Below the pieces are notes generated by a model, which made no database searches, was not told the origin of the DNA, and saw only the letters and a list, made by a program, of their open reading frames with translations. 39,271 nt of DNA. It comes from Candidatus Sumerlaeota bacterium (GTDB taxonomy: Bacteria > Sumerlaeota > Sumerlaeia > SLMS01). Below are positions 24,214 through 32,709 of the stretch, piece by piece (within the stretch, counting starts at the first letter, position 1; each line of letters opens with the position of its first letter). The position numbers and the translations under genes were made by a program. The DNA lies in contig SLMS01000243.1 of the NCBI GenBank assembly GCA_007133495.1, forward strand, positions 1-39,271, written 5' to 3'.

Positions 24214-25014
24214 TCAGTTGTCTTCGTCCCTCGTCAGGATTTCCGTCCCCCGGCTTCCGATCGCAACAGTGTGCTCGAAGTGCGCGGAGAGCGACCGGTC
24301 CGCCGTGACGACGGTCCAACCGTCCTCCAGCTCCTTCGTTTTGCCCGTGCCGATGTTGACCATCGGCTCGATCGCCAGGGTCAGCCCCTGGCCGATCCGT
24401 TTCCCCCGGCGCGCGCCGGTGTTGTACACTTTGGGGTCCTCGTGGCAGCGCCGGCCGATCCCATGGCCGGTGTATTCCTCCACCACCGAGAATCCCGCCG
24501 CGGTGACGTGCTCCTCGATGGCCTGTCCGATGTCCCCTACCCGGCCGCCGTAGCGCGCCGCGGCGATTCCCTTGTAGAGCGACTCCTCGCCCACGCGAAG
24601 CAGCCGCTCGGCTTCGGGGTCGAGCTTGCCGATGCCAATGGTCCAGGCATGGTCGGCGAAGAACCCGTCCAGGATGAGCCCGCAGTCTATCGAGACGATG
24701 TCGCCGCTCTTGAGCCGGCGCTTGCCCGGGATGCCGTGGACGACTTCCTCGTTTATGGAGATGCACAGCGTGTTCGGGAAGCTGTACAGGCCAAGGAAGC
24801 CGGGGACGGCGCCTGCTTCGCGGATGCGGCGATAGGCGAGCTTGTCGAGTTCGATGGTGGGGACGCCTTCGCCTGCGTTCTGGAGCACTTCGCGGATGAT
24901 GCGTCCGAGCAGCCGGCCTGCGCGGCGCATGGTGGCGATCTCGCTGGCGCTCTTGAGGTATATCTGGCCCTCGGGCGGCTCAGCGGTCTGATTGGTGGCG
25001 GCGGCGCAGAACAC
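24214..25014 (-). CDS. map: Methionine aminopeptidase type I
   Basis: This metalloenzyme removes the initiator Met from nascent proteins. The 266 residues hold all five metal ligands in their motifs: [17 protein letters not shown] (the two Asp), [16 protein letters not shown] (His, with the substrate His), LAIEPMV (Glu) and AHFEHTVAI (Glu). The substrate-binding [10 protein letters not shown] is also clear. The start is GTG at 25014, 10 nt from GAGGGA. Residues 1-20 before [20 protein letters not shown] extend slightly beyond short type Ia enzymes but contain no zinc-finger linker (type Ib/c). It lies 14 nt after adk. Confidence 0.97.
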   Translation of the reverse strand: MFCAAATNQTAEPPEGQIYLKSASEIATMRRAGRLLGRIIREVLQNAGEGVPTIELDKLAYRRIREAGAVPGFLGLYSFPNTLCISINEEVVHGIPGKRRLKSGDIVSIDCGLILDGFFADHAWTIGIGKLDPEAERLLRVGEESLYKGIAAARYGGRVGDIGQAIEEHVTAAGFSVVEEYTGHGIGRRCHEDPKVYNTGARRGKRIGQGLTLAIEPMVNIGTGKTKELEDGWTVVTADRSLSAHFEHTVAIGSRGTEILTRDEDN

Positions 25015-25028
25015 GATGGGCCGGTCCC

Positions 25029-25682
25029 TCAGTAGTTCTCTTCGAAGATGGCGGCGATTTTCCGGAAGACCTCCTGGGGGTTTCCGGCGGCGTCGATGGT
25101 GTAGAGGCGGCCCTGATCTTCGTAGTATTCCAGGACCGGGCTGCTCTGTTCGCGATAGACGCGGAGGCGTTCGCGCACGGTTTCGGGCTGGTCATCCACG
25201 CGTTTGGTGAGCGGTCCGGAGCAGACGTCGCACACGCCCGCCTGGCGCGTGGGGTGGAAGTAGATATTGAACGTGGCCTTGCAGTCCGCGCAGATGCGCC
25301 GGCCGGTCAGGCGGAGCATGAGCGTCTCGTCCGGCACGTGAAGATTCAGGAGCGTGGGCTGGGACAGTGAGAACTCCTCGCAGGTTTCTTCAAGTTGCCG
25401 GGCCTGGTTGAGGGTCCGGGGGTATCCATCGAACAGGAAGCTGGCGGTCTGGCCGCGTTTTGAACCGATGATCTCCCGAAGCAGGCCGGTGACAATGTCG
25501 TCGCTGACGAGTTCGCCCTTTTCGATGATGGCCTGTGCCTTGAGGCCAAGCTCGGTCTTGTTGCGGATCGCCTGCCGGAGCGCATCTCCGGTGGAGATGT
25601 GCGTCATGCCGTAGTGCTCGACGATCAGGTCGGACTGTGTTCCTTTGCCGGAGCCCGGCGGGCCGAAGATAACCAGGTTCAA
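25029..25682 (-). CDS. adk: Adenylate kinase, zinc-LID type
   Basis: The enzyme balances ATP + AMP with 2 ADP. The 217-residue long-form protein has the P-loop GPPGSGKGTQSD (7-18), the AMP-binding STGDALRQAI, FLFDGYPRTLNQA and the LID domain with four cysteines, CADC...CDVC, as in zinc-binding enzymes. RVDDQPETVRERLRVYREQS is the usual end-of-LID segment. The start codon is TTG at 25682: GGAGGGG is 8 nt upstream and the family begins exactly at MNLVIFGPPG. It is embedded between secY and map as in many phyla. Confidence 0.97.
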   Translation of the reverse strand: MNLVIFGPPGSGKGTQSDLIVEHYGMTHISTGDALRQAIRNKTELGLKAQAIIEKGELVSDDIVTGLLREIIGSKRGQTASFLFDGYPRTLNQARQLEETCEEFSLSQPTLLNLHVPDETLMLRLTGRRICADCKATFNIYFHPTRQAGVCDVCSGPLTKRVDDQPETVRERLRVYREQSSPVLEYYEDQGRLYTIDAAGNPQEVFRKIAAIFEENY

Positions 25683-25696
25683 TGGTCAGCCCCTCC

Positions 25697-25738
25697 GGAG
25701 GCCGGGCCTCCGTCCGGCCCTGCCGGCGGTGCGGCAGG
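25697..25738 (-). other. Two adjacent hairpins between secY and adk
   Basis: GGAGGC/GCCTCC (25697-25702, 25706-25711) and CCTGCCG/CGGCAGG (25719-25725, 25732-25738) form two short GC-rich stem-loops. They occupy most of the 73-nt gap and lie directly before the adk Shine-Dalgarno on the minus strand. Together they may serve as an mRNA-processing or attenuation site. Confidence 0.45.
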
Positions 25739-25755
25739 TTCGTCCCCGGAACGGC

Positions 25756-27180
25756 TCACCTTGGCGAGGGCTTCTTGGCCCAGCGCTGTCCGCCGCCCTG
25801 CTGCCGGCGCGAGCGGAACCCGTCGTAGTGCCGCATGAGCATGCGCGATTCCACCTGCTTCATCGTGTCGAGCGTCACCGCCACGACAATGATCAGCCCG
25901 GTGCCGCCGGCGAAGTCCGCCAGCACGAACGGAATGTCGAACCCGGCCATGACGAGCTGCGGCATGACAGAGACGGTGACCAGGAAGACGGCGCCGACGA
26001 GCGTGATGCGGGTCATGACCTTGTCGATGTAGTCGGCCGTCTGCTTGCCCGGCCGGTATCCCGGCACGAAGGCACCGACCCGGCGCAGGTTGTCCGCCAC
26101 GTCCTGCGGGTTGAACACGATGGCCGTATAGAAGAAGCAGAAGAAGGCCACCAGCACGGCATAGACGAGCGTATAGAGGTTGGCCGCCTTGAGCAGGTTG
26201 AAGATGGCGCCGCGCTCAAGCCCGAACAGGTCGTAGAGGTTGTAGCGCGAGGTCATCGAGAACAGCTCGCCGATGAACCCAAGGCCCGTGCCCGGCTGGG
26301 CGCCGATCCAGCCGAAGATCGTCGTCGGCAGGGTCAGGATCGCCATGGCGAAGATGACGGGCATGACGCCGGCGGTGTTGACCTTCAGCGGCAGGTAGTT
26401 CGTCTGCGACTGCTGCATCTTGCGGCCGACGACCATCTTGGCGTGCTGGATGGGAATCTTCCGCGCCCCTTCCTGCACCAGAACGATCAGAATCGCCGCA
26501 ACCACCATCAGCACCGCGATCGAGAGCACGGCAAAGGGCGTCACCGCTTCGAGCCGCACGCTGGTGTAGGTGGCCAGCACGTTCGACGGGTAGGCCGCCA
26601 TGATGCCCAGCGCGATGATCATGGAGATGCCGTTGCCGACACCCTTCTCGGTGATCTTCTCGCCCAGCCACATCAGGAAGGTGGTGCCGGCGGTGACGGC
26701 GATGACCGTGGTGAAAAGGAACAGGACCGGTGTCTGCCGCATGAACGACATGATCACGTCCGGGTCCTGCATAATGAACAGGCCAAGGCCGAAGCCCTGG
26801 ACGGCGGAGAGAAGGACCGTTCCGTAGCGCGTGTACTGGGTGATTTTCTTCCGGCCGGCGTCGCCCTCCTTCGCAAGCTTCTCCAGCCTTGGCACCACGA
26901 CCATCATGAGCTGGAGAATAATGGAGGCGGAGATGTAGGGCATGATGCCCAGCGCCATGACGGACATGCGGGAGAAGTTCCCGCCGGTGAACAGGTCCGC
27001 CGCACCGAACAGCCCGCCCATGGCGCCTTCGGCGGAGAAGGCGTCCTGGAGGTTCTCCACGTCCACAAAGGGACAGGGGATGTGCGAGCCGATCCGGTAG
27101 ATCGCGATGATCATCAGCGTAAAGAGGATACGCCGGCGCAGGTCCCGGATCGAGAATAGATTGCGGAAAATCTGGAGCAT
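25756..27180 (-). CDS. secY: Preprotein translocase subunit SecY
   Basis: SecY forms the protein-conducting channel in the inner membrane. The 474 residues have ten hydrophobic segments. Signatures include RILFTLMIIAIYRIGSHIPC near the start, LGIMPYISASIILQLMMVVV (the family I-S-A-S-I motif), GEKITEKGVGNGISMIIALG, RKIPIQHAKM and the plug- and C5-loop region GYRPGKQTADYI. The length is a little above the usual 435-450, with a basic Gln/Lys-rich C-terminal tail (RSRRQQGGGQRWAKK). It lies 56 nt after rplO, with a hairpin in the gap. The start is ATG at 27180. Confidence 0.97.
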   Translation of the reverse strand: MLQIFRNLFSIRDLRRRILFTLMIIAIYRIGSHIPCPFVDVENLQDAFSAEGAMGGLFGAADLFTGGNFSRMSVMALGIMPYISASIILQLMMVVVPRLEKLAKEGDAGRKKITQYTRYGTVLLSAVQGFGLGLFIMQDPDVIMSFMRQTPVLFLFTTVIAVTAGTTFLMWLGEKITEKGVGNGISMIIALGIMAAYPSNVLATYTSVRLEAVTPFAVLSIAVLMVVAAILIVLVQEGARKIPIQHAKMVVGRKMQQSQTNYLPLKVNTAGVMPVIFAMAILTLPTTIFGWIGAQPGTGLGFIGELFSMTSRYNLYDLFGLERGAIFNLLKAANLYTLVYAVLVAFFCFFYTAIVFNPQDVADNLRRVGAFVPGYRPGKQTADYIDKVMTRITLVGAVFLVTVSVMPQLVMAGFDIPFVLADFAGGTGLIIVVAVTLDTMKQVESRMLMRHYDGFRSRRQQGGGQRWAKKPSPR

Positions 27181-27210
27181 ATGCTTCCAATCGGTCCAAT
27201 GACGTCGGGT

Positions 27211-27227
27211 GCCCCCTCAGCGGGGGC
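27211..27227 (-). other. Short hairpin between rplO and secY
   Basis: GCCCCC (27211-27216) and GGGGGC (27222-27227) form a 6-bp all-GC stem with a 5-nt loop inside the 56-nt gap. It could tune secY expression relative to the ribosomal proteins. No T tract follows. Confidence 0.45.
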
Positions 27228-27236
27228 CTTGTGGTG

Positions 27237-27695
27237 CTAGGCGCTTTCCGCGGCCGATCGCAACTCGCAAGTGCCGCCGGCGGCCTTGACTTTCTCCACG
27301 GCGGTCTTGCTCGCGGCATGCACCTTCACCGTGAGGGCCTTGGTGAGTGATCCGTTGGCGAGCAGCTTGACCGGCTTTTTGGTGCGTATGAGCTTTGCGC
27401 TGCGCAGTGCTGCCTCGTCCACCGCCGCTCCGGCCTCGAACTTCTTCTCGAGGCTGGAGAGGTTGACCACTTCGTATTCCACCCTGTGGGGGTTCTTGAA
27501 CCCGAACTTGGGCAGCCGGCGCTGGAGGGGCATCTGGCCGCCCTCGAAGCCGGGCGTCTGCTGGCCGCCGGAGCGGGACTTCTGCCCCTTGTGGCCCCTG
27601 CCGGATGTCTTGCCGTGGCCGGTTCCGTGACCCCGGCCCAGGCGCTTGCGCTTTTGCTGGCGCCCGGGATCGCCGGGCAACTCGTGAATCTTCAT
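27237..27695 (-). CDS. rplO: 50S ribosomal protein L15
   Basis: L15 is a late 50S assembly protein. The 152 residues have the Gly/Arg/Lys-rich N terminus (GHGTGHGKTSGRGHKGQKSR) and GFEGGQMPLQRRLPKFGF, both diagnostic; the C-terminal domain is typical (LLANGSLTKALTVKVHAASK). Its ATG overlaps the rpmD stop by one base (TAATG), so it is translationally coupled. The spacing to secY is 56 nt. Confidence 0.97.
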   Translation of the reverse strand: MKIHELPGDPGRQQKRKRLGRGHGTGHGKTSGRGHKGQKSRSGGQQTPGFEGGQMPLQRRLPKFGFKNPHRVEYEVVNLSSLEKKFEAGAAVDEAALRSAKLIRTKKPVKLLANGSLTKALTVKVHAASKTAVEKVKAAGGTCELRSAAESA

Positions 27696-27877
27696 TATTT
27701 AACCTCCTCCACCTCTAGCAGGTAGGAGACCTTGTCGATCATGCCCTTGATGGGGGGCGTCAGTTCCTTCTCCACCGTGTGATTGAGGCGCTTGAGCCCA
27801 AGGGCCTCGATGACCCGCCGGTGTGCGTGGCGGCTGGCGACGGCGCTTTTCTTCCAGGTGATGCGTACTTTCTTCAT
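27695..27877 (-). CDS. rpmD: 50S ribosomal protein L30
   Basis: L30 is a 60-residue protein binding 23S rRNA near the 5S region. The sequence has the family start (MKKVRITWKKSAVASRHAHR) and RVIEALGLKRLNHTVEKELT, then PPIKGMIDKVSYLLEVEEV. The L30 gene is absent from some phyla, so its presence is mildly informative. It lies 33 nt after rpsE and is coupled to rplO by a one-base overlap. Confidence 0.96.
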   Translation of the reverse strand: MKKVRITWKKSAVASRHAHRRVIEALGLKRLNHTVEKELTPPIKGMIDKVSYLLEVEEVK

Positions 27878-27910
27878 TTCGGGGTCCTTGAATTATCAGC
27901 CCTCTGGGCG

Positions 27911-28705
27911 TCAGGCCCTGCCGGGCGGAGTCTGTTCTTTTGCGGGCTGCTCTTCCTCGTCGCGCCGGCCGCCGGCGCTGTAAGTGCCGAGGCGGGCCTT
28001 GTCGCGGCGGTCGCGTTCCTGCGTCTGGACGACGTGGAAGCCGGAGAGGACTTCCTGGCGCTGACGGCGGTAGCGGTCCGCTGCCTTGCGGCCCATCATT
28101 TCCTCAAGCGTCTTGCCGCGGCGGGTGGCGACGGCCTCGGCCAGCTCCAGGTTGCGCAACCCCTCGAAGGTGGCGCGCACGACGTTGAGCTGGTTCTGGC
28201 TGCCGAGTGCCTTGGTCAGCACGTCCTGAACGCCGGCCAGGGTAAGGACGGCACGAGCGGGCGGGCCCGCAATAAGCCCGGTACCTTCGGAGGCGGGCTT
28301 CAGGAGAACACGGCCGGCGCCGAAGCGCCCCACCGTTTCGAAGGGGATCGTGCGCCCGACAAGTGGCACGCGGATCAGAGCCTTCTTCGCCGCCTCCACC
28401 CCCTTGGTGATCGAGTCGGGGACCTCGTTGGCCTTACCGAAGCCGACACCCACATGGCCGGCCCCGTCGCCAACGACGACGAGCGCGGCAAAACTGAAAC
28501 GCCGGCCGCCTTTGACGACCTTCGCCACGCGGTTGAGCGCCACGACCTCTTCCTGGAGGTTGAGCGTGGAGGGGTCGACAGGGGTGCGGAAGTTTTCCAC
28601 CGCGCGGGAGATTTGCTCGGCCGGACTGAGTTCCTGGGGAGCGGCCTGCTGCTCGCCGACGCCTTCCAGAGTGTCGTCTTGATTGAGTTGCTGCTCGTTG
28701 CTCAA
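27911..28705 (-). CDS. rpsE: 30S ribosomal protein S5 with long N- and C-terminal extensions
   Basis: S5 contributes to decoding accuracy and mRNA helicase activity at the entry channel. The core (about residues 48-215) has [20 protein letters not shown] then [40 protein letters not shown] and the [20 protein letters not shown] motif. The protein is 264 residues against a usual 160-170. About 45 acidic residues precede the core ([20 protein letters not shown]) and a basic-acidic tail follows. The start is TTG at 28705 with AAAGGA about 9 nt upstream; no ATG occurs before the core. Confidence 0.96.
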   Translation of the reverse strand: MSNEQQLNQDDTLEGVGEQQAAPQELSPAEQISRAVENFRTPVDPSTLNLQEEVVALNRVAKVVKGGRRFSFAALVVVGDGAGHVGVGFGKANEVPDSITKGVEAAKKALIRVPLVGRTIPFETVGRFGAGRVLLKPASEGTGLIAGPPARAVLTLAGVQDVLTKALGSQNQLNVVRATFEGLRNLELAEAVATRRGKTLEEMMGRKAADRYRRQRQEVLSGFHVVQTQERDRRDKARLGTYSAGGRRDEEEQPAKEQTPPGRA

Positions 28706-28741
28706 CGGTACGGTCCTTTCGTCTGCCTGCCAGTCAGTGGG

Positions 28742-29107
28742 TTAGAATTCGATTCCGGCTTCGCGGATGCCGTCGGCCAAGGCCTTGACGCATCCGTGGT
28801 ATCGGTATCCGCCACGATCGAAGACGATGCGCTCGATGCCGCGGGACTTCAGTTCCTTGCCGATTGTCTGGCCGAGTTCGGTGGCGTGGCCGATGTTACG
28901 CATGTGCTTGCCGGCGGTGTCCTTGCTCAGGGTGGTGAAGGTCGCCAGGGTATGGCACCCGGTGGCCGGGCTGTCGTCGGTGACAGTGGCGTAAAGGTGC
29001 TTGAGCGTTTTGCGCACGCAGAGCCTTGGCCGTTCGGCCGTGCCGGAGACCTTCTTGCGGACGCGCAGGTGGCGGCGTTGCCGTTTGTCGTGGCGAGTGA
29101 GTTGCAT
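28742..29107 (-). CDS. rplR: 50S ribosomal protein L18
   Basis: L18 carries 5S rRNA into the 50S subunit together with L5. The 121 residues include the basic N terminus (RHDKRQRRHLRVRKKVSGTA), the RPRLCVRKTLKHLYATVTDD core, and the conserved end IERIVFDRGGYRYHGCVKAL then ADGIREAGIEF. The start at 29107 is chosen because an A-rich Shine-Dalgarno (AGGAGAAG) precedes it and the family begins there. The frame is open upstream without support. Confidence 0.97.
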   Translation of the reverse strand: MQLTRHDKRQRRHLRVRKKVSGTAERPRLCVRKTLKHLYATVTDDSPATGCHTLATFTTLSKDTAGKHMRNIGHATELGQTIGKELKSRGIERIVFDRGGYRYHGCVKALADGIREAGIEF

Positions 29108-29182
29108 GTTTTCTTTCTTCTCCTGCCTTCCGGGAGGCCACGCCTTGTAGCGGCCTCCAGGCAAAAGTGGGATGGCCTTGGG

Positions 29183-29719
29183 TTACTTGGTGGACTTGCC
29201 TGCCTTGCGGATGACCCGCTCACCGGCGTACCGGATGCCTTTGCCCTTGTAGGGCTCGACCGGGCGCACGGCCCTGATCTCCGAGGCAATCTGCCCGACC
29301 ACCTGCTTGTCAATCCCCTCCACCACAACCGAGGTGGGCTTGGGCACCTGGAAGGTGATCCCTTCGGGGGCCTTGTAGATGACGGGGTTGCTGTAGCCCA
29401 TGTTCATGGTCAGGTCGCGGCCCTGCAGTGCCACGCGGTAGCCGACACCCTGGATTTCGAGCTCCCTGCGGAAGCCCTCGGTGACGCCGGTGACGCAGTT
29501 GGAGAGCAGGCGCTGATAGAGCCCGTGGTAGGCGCGGGACTGGCGCGAGTCGTCGAAGCGGTGAACGACAAGGGCGCCGTCCTCCTGCTTCACCTCCACG
29601 CGCCCGTGATGGACCATGCCGAGGGTACCCTTGGGCCCCTTGACGGTCACTTCGGACGGGGTGAGCTTCACCTCGACCTTTTCGGGAACTTTGATGGGCA
29701 GTTTTCCAATGCGGCTCAC
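29183..29719 (-). CDS. rplF: 50S ribosomal protein L6
   Basis: L6 binds near the sarcin-ricin loop and factor-binding centre. The 178 residues read MSRIGKLPIKVPEKVEVKLT at the start and contain VTVKGPKGTLG, the Y/F-rich middle, GYSNPVIYKAPEGITFQVPK and the C-terminal signature PVEPYKGKGIRYAGERVIRK. The length is canonical. The start is GTG at 29719 with GGAGG upstream (ACGGAGGACACGGCC). It is located between rpsH and rplR. Confidence 0.98.
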   Translation of the reverse strand: MSRIGKLPIKVPEKVEVKLTPSEVTVKGPKGTLGMVHHGRVEVKQEDGALVVHRFDDSRQSRAYHGLYQRLLSNCVTGVTEGFRRELEIQGVGYRVALQGRDLTMNMGYSNPVIYKAPEGITFQVPKPTSVVVEGIDKQVVGQIASEIRAVRPVEPYKGKGIRYAGERVIRKAGKSTK

Positions 29720-29762
29720 GGCCGTGTCCTCCGTTCGTCGTTTGCGTGGGAAGTGCGCGGGG

Positions 29763-30158
29763 TTACCATACGGCGCAGAGTACCTCTCCGCCGATCTTGC
29801 GCTGCCGGCATTCGCGGCCGGTGAGGATGCCCTGCGAGGTCGAGAGAATCGTCACCCCGAGCCCGCCGCGGACGTGGGGGATGTCCTCGGCCTTCATGTA
29901 GGTGCGCAGACCGGGCCGGCTGACGCGCTGCATCCCTCCGAGGGTGCGTTCCTTGTTCGGGCCGTACTTGAGGAACACGCGGATCGTGCCCTGCTTGGTG
30001 TTGCGGACGACCTTGTAGTACTTGATGAAGCCCTCGTCCTTGAGGATGCGGGCGATCGCAACCTTCATCTTCGAGCTTGGGATGTCGACATGGTCGAGCG
30101 CCGCTTGGTTGGCGTTGCGGATGCGGGTCAGCATGTCGGCAATCGGGTCGGATAGCAT
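29763..30158 (-). CDS. rpsH: 30S ribosomal protein S8
   Basis: S8 binds helix 21 of 16S rRNA and, in enterobacteria, represses the spc operon. The 131 residues show SDPIADMLTRIRNANQA at the start and LRTYMKAEDIPHVRGGLGVT then ILSTSQGILTGRECRQRKIG, with a C-terminal GGEVLCAVW. The start is ATG at 30158. In most bacteria rpsN (S14) sits immediately before it; here only 28 nt separate it from rplE and S14 is absent. Confidence 0.98.
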   Translation of the reverse strand: MLSDPIADMLTRIRNANQAALDHVDIPSSKMKVAIARILKDEGFIKYYKVVRNTKQGTIRVFLKYGPNKERTLGGMQRVSRPGLRTYMKAEDIPHVRGGLGVTILSTSQGILTGRECRQRKIGGEVLCAVW

Positions 30159-30186
30159 ACTTCTTGGTGTTCCTCCGGGAGATCGG

Positions 30187-30789
30187 TCAGTTGCGGAATG
30201 GCATCCCAAGGAGCCGCAGCAGCTCCTTGGCTTCCTGGTCGGACTTGGCGTTGGTCACGAACGTGATGTTCATGCCGCGGTTTCGGGAGACCTGGTCGTA
30301 GTCGAGTTCGACGAAGATGAGGTGCTCGCGGATGCCCATGGAGTAGTTGCCGCGGCCGTCGAAGCTGCGGCCGGAGATGCCGCGGAAGTCGCGCACGCGC
30401 GGCAGCGCGATGTGCACCAGCCGGTCCATGAACTCCCACATGCGGCTGTGCCGCAGGGTGACGAAGCAGCCGACGGGCATGCCCTTGCGGATTTTGAACT
30501 GGGCGACGGATATCTTCGCCCGGGTGGTGCGCGGCTTCTGGCCGGTGATGATGGCCAGTTCCTTTTCCGCGGCGTCCAGCTCCTTGATGTCGCGCGACGC
30601 TTCGCCGACCCCCATGTTCACCGTGATCTTCTTGAGGGTGGGGATTTCCATGGGGTTGGTGTAGCCGAACTTCTCGCGCATGGCGGGCGCGACCTCCTCG
30701 CGGTACTTGCGCAGGAGGCGCGGCAGGCCGAAGGGACCGGCCACGGGGGCGGGAGGGCCGCCGGCTGCGGTTTGAACATTGTCGCTCAT
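30187..30789 (-). CDS. rplE: 50S ribosomal protein L5
   Basis: L5 binds 5S rRNA and contacts P-site tRNA. The 200 residues contain [60 protein letters not shown] and [20 protein letters not shown] then [20 protein letters not shown]. The protein is about 20 residues longer than the usual 179 because of an Ala/Gly/Pro-rich N-terminal extension ([20 protein letters not shown]). It lies 50 nt after rplX. The following gene is rpsH, not the expected rpsN. Confidence 0.97.
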   Translation of the reverse strand: MSDNVQTAAGGPPAPVAGPFGLPRLLRKYREEVAPAMREKFGYTNPMEIPTLKKITVNMGVGEASRDIKELDAAEKELAIITGQKPRTTRAKISVAQFKIRKGMPVGCFVTLRHSRMWEFMDRLVHIALPRVRDFRGISGRSFDGRGNYSMGIREHLIFVELDYDQVSRNRGMNITFVTNAKSDQEAKELLRLLGMPFRN

Positions 30790-30839
30790 GATGCTCTCTG
30801 TTGCTCCGCTTCTAAAGCTCCCGAGGTTTCGCCGATGGA

Positions 30840-31175
30840 TCAGTTGTCCAGGACGGTTCCCGAGGCGTTCTTTCCTTTGGTGATGCGGACCTTCCGGCCG
30901 TCGTCCTGGAACTGGTACCCGACCCGTGCGGGGCTTTGGGTCTTGGGGTCCACGATGGCGACGTTGCTGATGTCGATGGGCGCTTCGCGCTGCTCGATGC
31001 CGCCTTCCTGGCCGGCCTTCGAGCGGCGGACGCGCTCGTGGTGTGTCTTGTAGTTGACGCCCTCGACGAGGACTTTGCGGCCCTTGACGTCGACCTGCAG
31101 GATGCGCCCCTGCTTGCCTCTGTCGTTGCCGTTGATCACCTCGACCAGGTCGTCTCTGCGAAGTTTAATGCTCAT
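30840..31175 (-). CDS. rplX: 50S ribosomal protein L24
   Basis: L24 initiates 50S assembly. The 111 residues include a KOW motif region ([20 protein letters not shown]) and the family stretch [20 protein letters not shown], then [23 protein letters not shown] 31175 is the family-like start ([11 protein letters not shown]). A GTG at 31190 in the same frame is an alternative and is closer to the AGGAG upstream. It lies 56 nt after rplN. Confidence 0.96.
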   Translation of the reverse strand: MSIKLRRDDLVEVINGNDRGKQGRILQVDVKGRKVLVEGVNYKTHHERVRRSKAGQEGGIEQREAPIDISNVAIVDPKTQSPARVGYQFQDDGRKVRITKGKNASGTVLDN

Positions 31176-31231
31176 GGCTTTTGACTTCACTCCTCTTGCG
31201 CTGTCGGCGCGTGGCGGCGGTGCCGGAGGGG

Positions 31232-31600
31232 CTACATAACCTCCGGTGCGAGCGAGATGATCTTCATGAAGCGGCGGGCACGCAGCTCGCGCCCCACGGC
31301 TCCGAAAATGCGGGTCCCAACCGGTTCGTTCTGGGCATTGATGAGCACGGCGGCATTGTCGTCGAAGCGGATGTAGGACCCGTCGTCGCGGCGCACTTCC
31401 TTGCGGGTGCGGACGACGACGGCTTTGACGACCGTGCCTTTCTTGACGTTGCCGTGCGGATCGGCGTCGCGCACCGAGCAGACGATGACGTCGCCGATCG
31501 AGGCGTACCGGCGGCGCGAGCCACCGAGCACCTTGAAGCAGCGCACCCGCCGCGCTCCGCTGTTGTCCGCCACTCTCAGTACGGAATATTCCTGGATCAT
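31232..31600 (-). CDS. rplN: 50S ribosomal protein L14
   Basis: L14 lies at the intersubunit face and contacts factors such as RsfS. The 122-residue protein has the exact family length and pattern: [40 protein letters not shown] and [20 protein letters not shown], then [20 protein letters not shown] and [20 protein letters not shown]. The start is ATG at 31600. It lies between rpsQ and rplX. Confidence 0.98.
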   Translation of the reverse strand: MIQEYSVLRVADNSGARRVRCFKVLGGSRRRYASIGDVIVCSVRDADPHGNVKKGTVVKAVVVRTRKEVRRDDGSYIRFDDNAAVLINAQNEPVGTRIFGAVGRELRARRFMKIISLAPEVM

Positions 31601-31635
31601 CGGTTTCCCTTTAGCCTCGCGTTAGCCGTTTTGCC

Positions 31636-31926
31636 TTACTTGGCGCGCTCGATCACGCGCACCAGCCGCCAGCGCTTGCGTCTGCTCAGCGGCCTTGTCA
31701 TTTCCGCGACCTCGACGGTGTCGCCGATGCCGGCGGTGTTGGCCTCGTCGTGGACGTAGAGCTTCTTACGCCGGCGGATGTACTTGTGGTAGAGCCGGTG
31801 CTTGAGCAGCCGGTCGATGACCACCACCAGCGTCTTGTCCATCTTGTTGCTGACCACCTTGCCCACGCGCATTTTGGGGCGGGGCTTGATGGTTTGTTTT
31901 TCCGTTTTTTCCGTGGCCTCGGCCAT
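31636..31926 (-). CDS. rpsQ: 30S ribosomal protein S17
   Basis: S17 is a primary 16S rRNA-binding OB-fold protein. The 96 residues have a charged N-terminal extension ([19 protein letters not shown]), then [40 protein letters not shown] and [20 protein letters not shown] followed by [14 protein letters not shown]. The PLSxxKxWxLVxVxExA end is diagnostic. It lies 48 nt after rpmC. Confidence 0.97.
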   Translation of the reverse strand: MAEATEKTEKQTIKPRPKMRVGKVVSNKMDKTLVVVIDRLLKHRLYHKYIRRRKKLYVHDEANTAGIGDTVEVAEMTRPLSRRKRWRLVRVIERAK

Positions 31927-31974
31927 GGGGCCAAACTCCTCTGCTTACGGTAGATGGGTGGCGCTACGGGAGCG

Positions 31975-32196
31975 TCAGGAGCCCTGCTGGGCGGCTGCCT
32001 CCCCGCGGTGTCTCTCGTTCATGACGGTTTTGATCCGGGCCAGGTCCCTGCGCAGGAGCTTGATCCGGCTGGTATTGGGGTCTTCCTTCGTCACCTGCTT
32101 GTGACGGATGTCGTAAACTTCCTTCTGTATTTCGGCAATGCGGACGGCCAGCTCCGTGTCGTCCATCTTGCGCAGTTCCGATGCTTTCAATGCCAT
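31975..32196 (-). CDS. rpmC: 50S ribosomal protein L29
   Basis: L29 is a small helical protein near the tunnel exit, part of the docking site for trigger factor and SRP. The 73 residues are two helices: [20 protein letters not shown] then [15 protein letters not shown], and [20 protein letters not shown] with ERHRGEA. The short Ala/Gln-rich tail is unremarkable. It lies between rplP and rpsQ as usual. Confidence 0.96.
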   Translation of the reverse strand: MALKASELRKMDDTELAVRIAEIQKEVYDIRHKQVTKEDPNTSRIKLLRRDLARIKTVMNERHRGEAAAQQGS

Positions 32197-32225
32197 GATC
32201 GTGTTTCCTTAGCCTCGCGGTCTGC

Positions 32226-32663
32226 TCAGGATGCGCCCGGGGCGGTGGTTTCAACTTCGGGGCGCATGACGAACTTCGCTTTGACGGGCAGTTTGTGGAT
32301 GGCGCGGGTCATGGCCCGGCGGGCCAGCTGCGGGGTCACCCCTTCGAGTTCGAAGAGGACGCGGCCGGGCTTGACCACGGCGACCCAGTGTTCGGGGTTG
32401 CCTTTGCCTTTGCCCATGCGGGTTTCGGCCGGTTTGACGGTCAGCGGCTTGTCCGGGAAGATGCGAATCCACAGCTTCCCGCCGCGGCGGACCGTACGGG
32501 TGATGGCGACACGGGCGGCCTCGATCTGGCGGTTGCTGACCCATCCGCACTCGAGTGCCTTGATGCCGTAGGAGCCAAAGCTGATGGAGGCGCCGCGGTA
32601 GGCTTTCCCCCGGCGCTTGCCCTTCTGGACTTTGCGGTGTTTCGGCCGTTTCGGTAGCAGCAT
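32226..32663 (-). CDS. rplP: 50S ribosomal protein L16
   Basis: L16 organises the A-site region of 23S rRNA. The 145 residues start [20 protein letters not shown] and contain [40 protein letters not shown] and [20 protein letters not shown], then [17 protein letters not shown]. The PEVRMGKGKG-type loop that carries the conserved hydroxylated Arg elsewhere is preserved as [10 protein letters not shown]. It lies 46 nt after rpsC. Confidence 0.98.
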   Translation of the reverse strand: MLLPKRPKHRKVQKGKRRGKAYRGASISFGSYGIKALECGWVSNRQIEAARVAITRTVRRGGKLWIRIFPDKPLTVKPAETRMGKGKGNPEHWVAVVKPGRVLFELEGVTPQLARRAMTRAIHKLPVKAKFVMRPEVETTAPGAS

Positions 32664-32709
32664 GGTTTGTTATCCTTGGTGTCGTCCTTGTGCGCTTTGG
32701 GGATTTGCT

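Noticed and set aside
27779-29824. A 681-codon plus-strand frame across rpmD to rplF
   Set aside because: It lies opposite five ribosomal protein genes and is a compositional artefact.
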